A stretch of DNA of 55,653 bases from a virus. The notes under the pieces were generated by a model. It did not search any database. It saw only the letters and a list, made by a program, of their open reading frames with translations, and was not told where the DNA came from. This document shows, in pieces, positions 52,953 through 55,653 of this stretch (position 1 is the stretch's first letter; each line of letters opens with the position of its first letter). Both the position numbers and the translations under genes were made by a program. Where the stretch lies: the IMG/VR virus record IMGVR_UViG_3300011114_000465, positions 1 through 55,653 of that record. The stretch is one strand, 5' to 3'.

Positions 52953-54992
52953 ATGGCCACAGGAATGCCCCCCGTCAAATACAGTCTGATCCAGCTGCAA
53001 GGCGGACTCGACCTGGTCACGCCGACCTTGTCACTACCGCCTGGAATTGCCCGCGAGGCCGTCAATTTTGAAGTCGCCATCACCGGCGGCTATACCCGCA
53101 TACCTGGTTACGAACGCTTTGACGGTCGACCTAATCCATCGGATGCCGTCTACAACACCATCACGGTTGCCGCTCCTAGCACCCTGGCTGTTGGCAATAC
53201 GATCACCAACCTGACCAGCACGGTGTCGGCCTACATCATCGCCATCAACGGCACCACGGTGGTCTATACCAAGCCTGTGAGCTCGTTTGCTGTGTCGGAC
53301 GATGTCTACGTAGGCGGCGTGCTTAAAACGTCTGTAACGGCCCTTGGCCCGTCTGTCACCATCACAAACGCCATGGTCGGTGAGTACACCTACCTGGCCG
53401 GTGAGGCATATCGATCAGACATCACCGTCGTACCAGGTAGCGGCCCGATCCGAGGCGTGATTTATTACGGCGGCGCAGTGTATGCCTGGCGCAACAATGC
53501 TGCCGCCACGGCCATGGCAATTTACAAATCTACAACCAGTGGTTGGACCTTGGTGCCGTTGGGCTATGAGATGGCCTTTGACACCGGCACAACCCAGCTC
53601 TATGAGGGCAACACTATTGTTGGCCAAACCAGTGGCGCAACGGCCACCATCACGCGTGTGGTGCTGAGCTCGGGCACCTGGGCCGCGCACACGGCAGCAG
53701 GCTATCTGACCTTTGCTTCGGTCACCGGCACGTTTTCAGCGGGCGAAAACTTGCGCATAGGGGCTACCACATACGCCCATGCAACCGCCGCGCAAGCCGC
53801 CATCACTCTAAACCCGGGTGGCCGGGTTGAGATGGCGATCGACAACTTGAATGGCGCGACCCGCGTCTACGGCGCTGACGGCGTGAACTTTGGGTTTGAG
53901 TTTGACGGCACGGTCTATGTGCCGCTTCGCACGGGCATGACGACCGACACGCCGACCCATGTTGCAGTGCACAAGAACCATTTGTTTTTCAGCTTTGGTG
54001 CGTCTGTCCAGTTCTCAGGGATCGCGGACCCATACAACTGGAGCCCAGTTATCGGTGCGGGTGAGATCGCGCTTAACGCAAACGTGACCGCGTTCCTGGT
54101 ACAGCCAGGCGATCAATCGACGGGTGCGATGGCCATCTACTCAGACGACAACACATCGATCCTCTACGGCAGCAGCTCGGCTAATTTCCAGCTGGTGTCA
54201 TACAACGTGGGCACGGGAGCAAAAGCCTACAGCTGCCAGAACATTAACGTCAGCTATTCGTTTGACGATCGTGGCGTGATGAACATGGCCACGACTTTGA
54301 ACTTTGGCAACTTTGACTCAGCTGCCTTGACGCTTAATCTGCGCCCGTTTATTTCACAAAGGCGCAACCTGGTCACTGCCAGCGGTGTGAACCGCGAGAA
54401 GGGCCAATACCGCGTCTTCTTCAGCGACGGCTACGGTTTGTATATCACCCTGGCCAACGGCAGCTTCATGGGCGCTATGCCCGTGCAGTACCCCAACGCG
54501 GTGGCTTGCATGTGCGAGGGCCAGCGGCCTGACGGATCGGAGACTTCGTTCTTCGGTTCGACCAACGGTTATGTGTATCGCCTGGATGCGGGTACGTCGT
54601 TTGACGGGGCTGAGATTGCAGCCAACATGACCCTGGTATTTAATGCGATTGGCAGCCCTCGATTGCTAAAGCGGTTCCGCAAAGCATCGTTGGAAATCAC
54701 CGGCACCAGCTACGCCGACTTCTATTTCAACTACGACTTGGCTTATGCGTCGACTGATGTTGGCCAAGCCTCGCAGACACTGTATTCCAGCAGCTTGGTT
54801 GCAAGCTATTGGGACACATCCTATTGGGACTTTTTTGTGTGGGACGGGCGTACCCTTGCGCCATCCGAGGTTGAGGTAAATGGCACGGGTGAAAATATCG
54901 CGCTGAAGATCGCGTCCAATTCGCCGTATTTCCAAGCGTTCACCATCAACAGCGCGATCCTGCACTACACACCGCGAAGAGGTATTCGATGA
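52953..54992 (+). CDS. tail nozzle protein, T7 gp12-like (tail tubular protein B)
   Basis: A 679-aa beta-rich protein starting two bases after gp11-like. The N-terminus QLQGGLDLVTPTLSLPPGIA, then REAVNFEVAITGGYTRIPGY, is the usual beginning of phage nozzle proteins; later NHLFFSFGASVQFSG, IALNANVTAFLVQPG and ILYGSSSANFQL form the propeller-like strands. It forms the tail tip to which fibres attach. The stop overlaps the fibre gene start (ATGA). Confidence 0.85.
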   Translation: MATGMPPVKYSLIQLQGGLDLVTPTLSLPPGIAREAVNFEVAITGGYTRIPGYERFDGRPNPSDAVYNTITVAAPSTLAVGNTITNLTSTVSAYIIAINGTTVVYTKPVSSFAVSDDVYVGGVLKTSVTALGPSVTITNAMVGEYTYLAGEAYRSDITVVPGSGPIRGVIYYGGAVYAWRNNAAATAMAIYKSTTSGWTLVPLGYEMAFDTGTTQLYEGNTIVGQTSGATATITRVVLSSGTWAAHTAAGYLTFASVTGTFSAGENLRIGATTYAHATAAQAAITLNPGGRVEMAIDNLNGATRVYGADGVNFGFEFDGTVYVPLRTGMTTDTPTHVAVHKNHLFFSFGASVQFSGIADPYNWSPVIGAGEIALNANVTAFLVQPGDQSTGAMAIYSDDNTSILYGSSSANFQLVSYNVGTGAKAYSCQNINVSYSFDDRGVMNMATTLNFGNFDSAALTLNLRPFISQRRNLVTASGVNREKGQYRVFFSDGYGLYITLANGSFMGAMPVQYPNAVACMCEGQRPDGSETSFFGSTNGYVYRLDAGTSFDGAEIAANMTLVFNAIGSPRLLKRFRKASLEITGTSYADFYFNYDLAYASTDVGQASQTLYSSSLVASYWDTSYWDFFVWDGRTLAPSEVEVNGTGENIALKIASNSPYFQAFTINSAILHYTPRRGIR

Positions 54993-55653
54993 GCAACAAC
55001 TACTACACCCACGGGTCGTTCCCATCTACTGGTGCGCAGGCCACGTCTGCGTCGATGCGGTCCGAGCTGGACCTGATCACTGCCGGGTTTGACAAGCTGC
55101 CAACGCTGACCAGCAACGCAAACAAATTTGTTGTTGTCAACAGCCTGGGCACAGCCCTGATCGTTACCAGCACACTGCCCACGGCCACGGTAACTGACAG
55201 CACGTTCACAGTCCAAGACAACGTCGACACGACCAAGACGTTCCAGTTCCAAGCCAGCGGCATCACAACGGGCACCCAGCGCATCTACACGATGCCTGAT
55301 GCCAACACCACCTTGGTAGGCACTGACGCTACTCAGACACTGACCAACAAAACAATTAGCAGCAGCACCGGTGCGTTCACCACGCTATCGGCTACTGGTG
55401 CTCTTACTTTTAATACTACAACAAACAATCAGTCATACACCACCAGCGGCGCAGGCACGATCACGATTAGCTCGGGCACGACCGGCACGATCAACAACAT
55501 GTCGATCGGTGCAACGACAGCCAGCACCGGTGCGTTCACCACGCTGTCTGCATCAAGCACGGTCTCCGGCACAGGGTTCAGTACATACCTGGCCAGCCCG
55601 CCTGCGATTGGCGGCACAGCGGCTGCTGCCGGTGCGTTCACCACGCTGTCTGC
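54989..55653 (+). CDS. tail fibre protein, N-terminal part (continues at base 1)
   Basis: Open from ATG 54989 to the end of the contig and in frame with 1-1091. The N-terminus SNNYYTHGSFPSTGAQATSA, then SMRSELDLITAGFDKLP, is the conserved attachment module of podovirus tail fibres that docks on the tail; ASMRSELDxITAGF is very widespread. A Thr/Ser-rich shaft with GTDATQTLTNKTIS and repeated STGAFTTLSA units follows. The closed gene gives a 547-aa fibre. The host-binding tip lies in the part at 1-1091. Confidence 0.85.
   Translation, partial: MSNNYYTHGSFPSTGAQATSASMRSELDLITAGFDKLPTLTSNANKFVVVNSLGTALIVTSTLPTATVTDSTFTVQDNVDTTKTFQFQASGITTGTQRIYTMPDANTTLVGTDATQTLTNKTISSSTGAFTTLSATGALTFNTTTNNQSYTTSGAGTITISSGTTGTINNMSIGATTASTGAFTTLSASSTVSGTGFSTYLASPPAIGGTAAAAGAFTTLS
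55542..55653. repeat. terminal direct repeat, right copy
   Basis: Identical to bases 1-112 with no mismatch. It contains the 102-bp coding repeat unit plus ten bases of the next. Removing one copy gives a 55,541-bp circle. Confidence 0.85.

Noticed and set aside
1-55653. tRNA genes, phage RNA polymerase and integrase
   Set aside because: No cloverleaf-like sequence was seen in the gaps, and none of the real genes shows RNA polymerase or recombinase motifs. A tRNAscan run would be needed to exclude unusual tRNAs.

Overview
This window is a complete, circularly closing genome of a tailed bacteriophage. Bases 1-112 are identical to 55542-55653, and one tail-fibre reading frame runs across the contig ends without a stop, so the unit genome is about 55,541 bp. 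The virion genes are podovirus-like: a T7-type portal, an N4-gp56-type major capsid protein, two tail-tube/nozzle proteins like T7 gp11 and gp12, and very large proteins in the position of ejected internal virion proteins. The lysis genes include an inner/outer membrane spanin pair (Rz with an embedded Rz1) and other lipoproteins, so the host is Gram-negative. The promoters look like host sigma-70 promoters and no phage RNA polymerase gene is visible. The gene set resembles uncultured freshwater podoviruses of Burkholderiales-like hosts, but that host guess is inference. No integrase was found.

Layout. (1) 54989 across the junction to 6571: tail fibre, a second fibre or appendage protein, small membrane proteins and lipoproteins, holin candidates, Rz/Rz1 and an M15 peptidase endolysin. 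(2) 6665-22543, plus strand: internal virion protein block, including a GNAT acetyltransferase, a 1,754-aa and a 2,002-aa polyvalent protein, and a ferritin gene lying between those two. (3) 22446-30869, minus strand: a tightly coupled (ATGA) early operon with DUF3310, family-A DNA polymerase, DUF2815 single-strand DNA-binding protein, DUF2800 exonuclease and many small proteins. It is interrupted at 26349-26844 by a 496-bp gene-free stretch full of inverted repeats that pair best as minus-strand RNA. (4) 30905-36558: a divergent promoter/operator with a small Cro/YdaS-like regulator, then plus-strand primase-helicase, VRR-NUC nuclease, SNF2 helicase and a Q-antiterminator-like zinc protein, with an iteron-rich AT-rich spot at 34.3-34.5 kb. 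(5) 36524-41547, minus strand: small accessory genes, a Mesh1-like HD hydrolase and a DUF932 protein, with a structured leader element repeated three times. (6) 41889 onward, plus strand: terminase, portal, scaffold, capsid and tail genes, running back into region 1.

How it fits together. The late genes appear to be driven by three near-identical promoters (6573, 41889, 48402). Each predicted transcript starts with a GGGAC stem-loop and meets an intrinsic-terminator hairpin within about 60 nt, before the first gene. Together with the Q-like protein at 36097, this suggests late control by antitermination. The polymerase, primase-helicase, SSB, exonuclease, VRR-NUC and SNF2 helicase form a known replication/recombination cassette. 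The giant proteins carry modules for acting inside the host on entry: RelA/SpoT-like, ASCH, ADP-ribosyltransferase-like and HExxH metallopeptidase-like. The most unusual points are the ferritin inside the ejected-protein block, the pairing of a RelA/SpoT-like domain with a Mesh1-like alarmone hydrolase, and two apparently undescribed RNA structure families (three copies at 39.4-41.6 kb; tandem hairpins at 26.3-26.8 kb).
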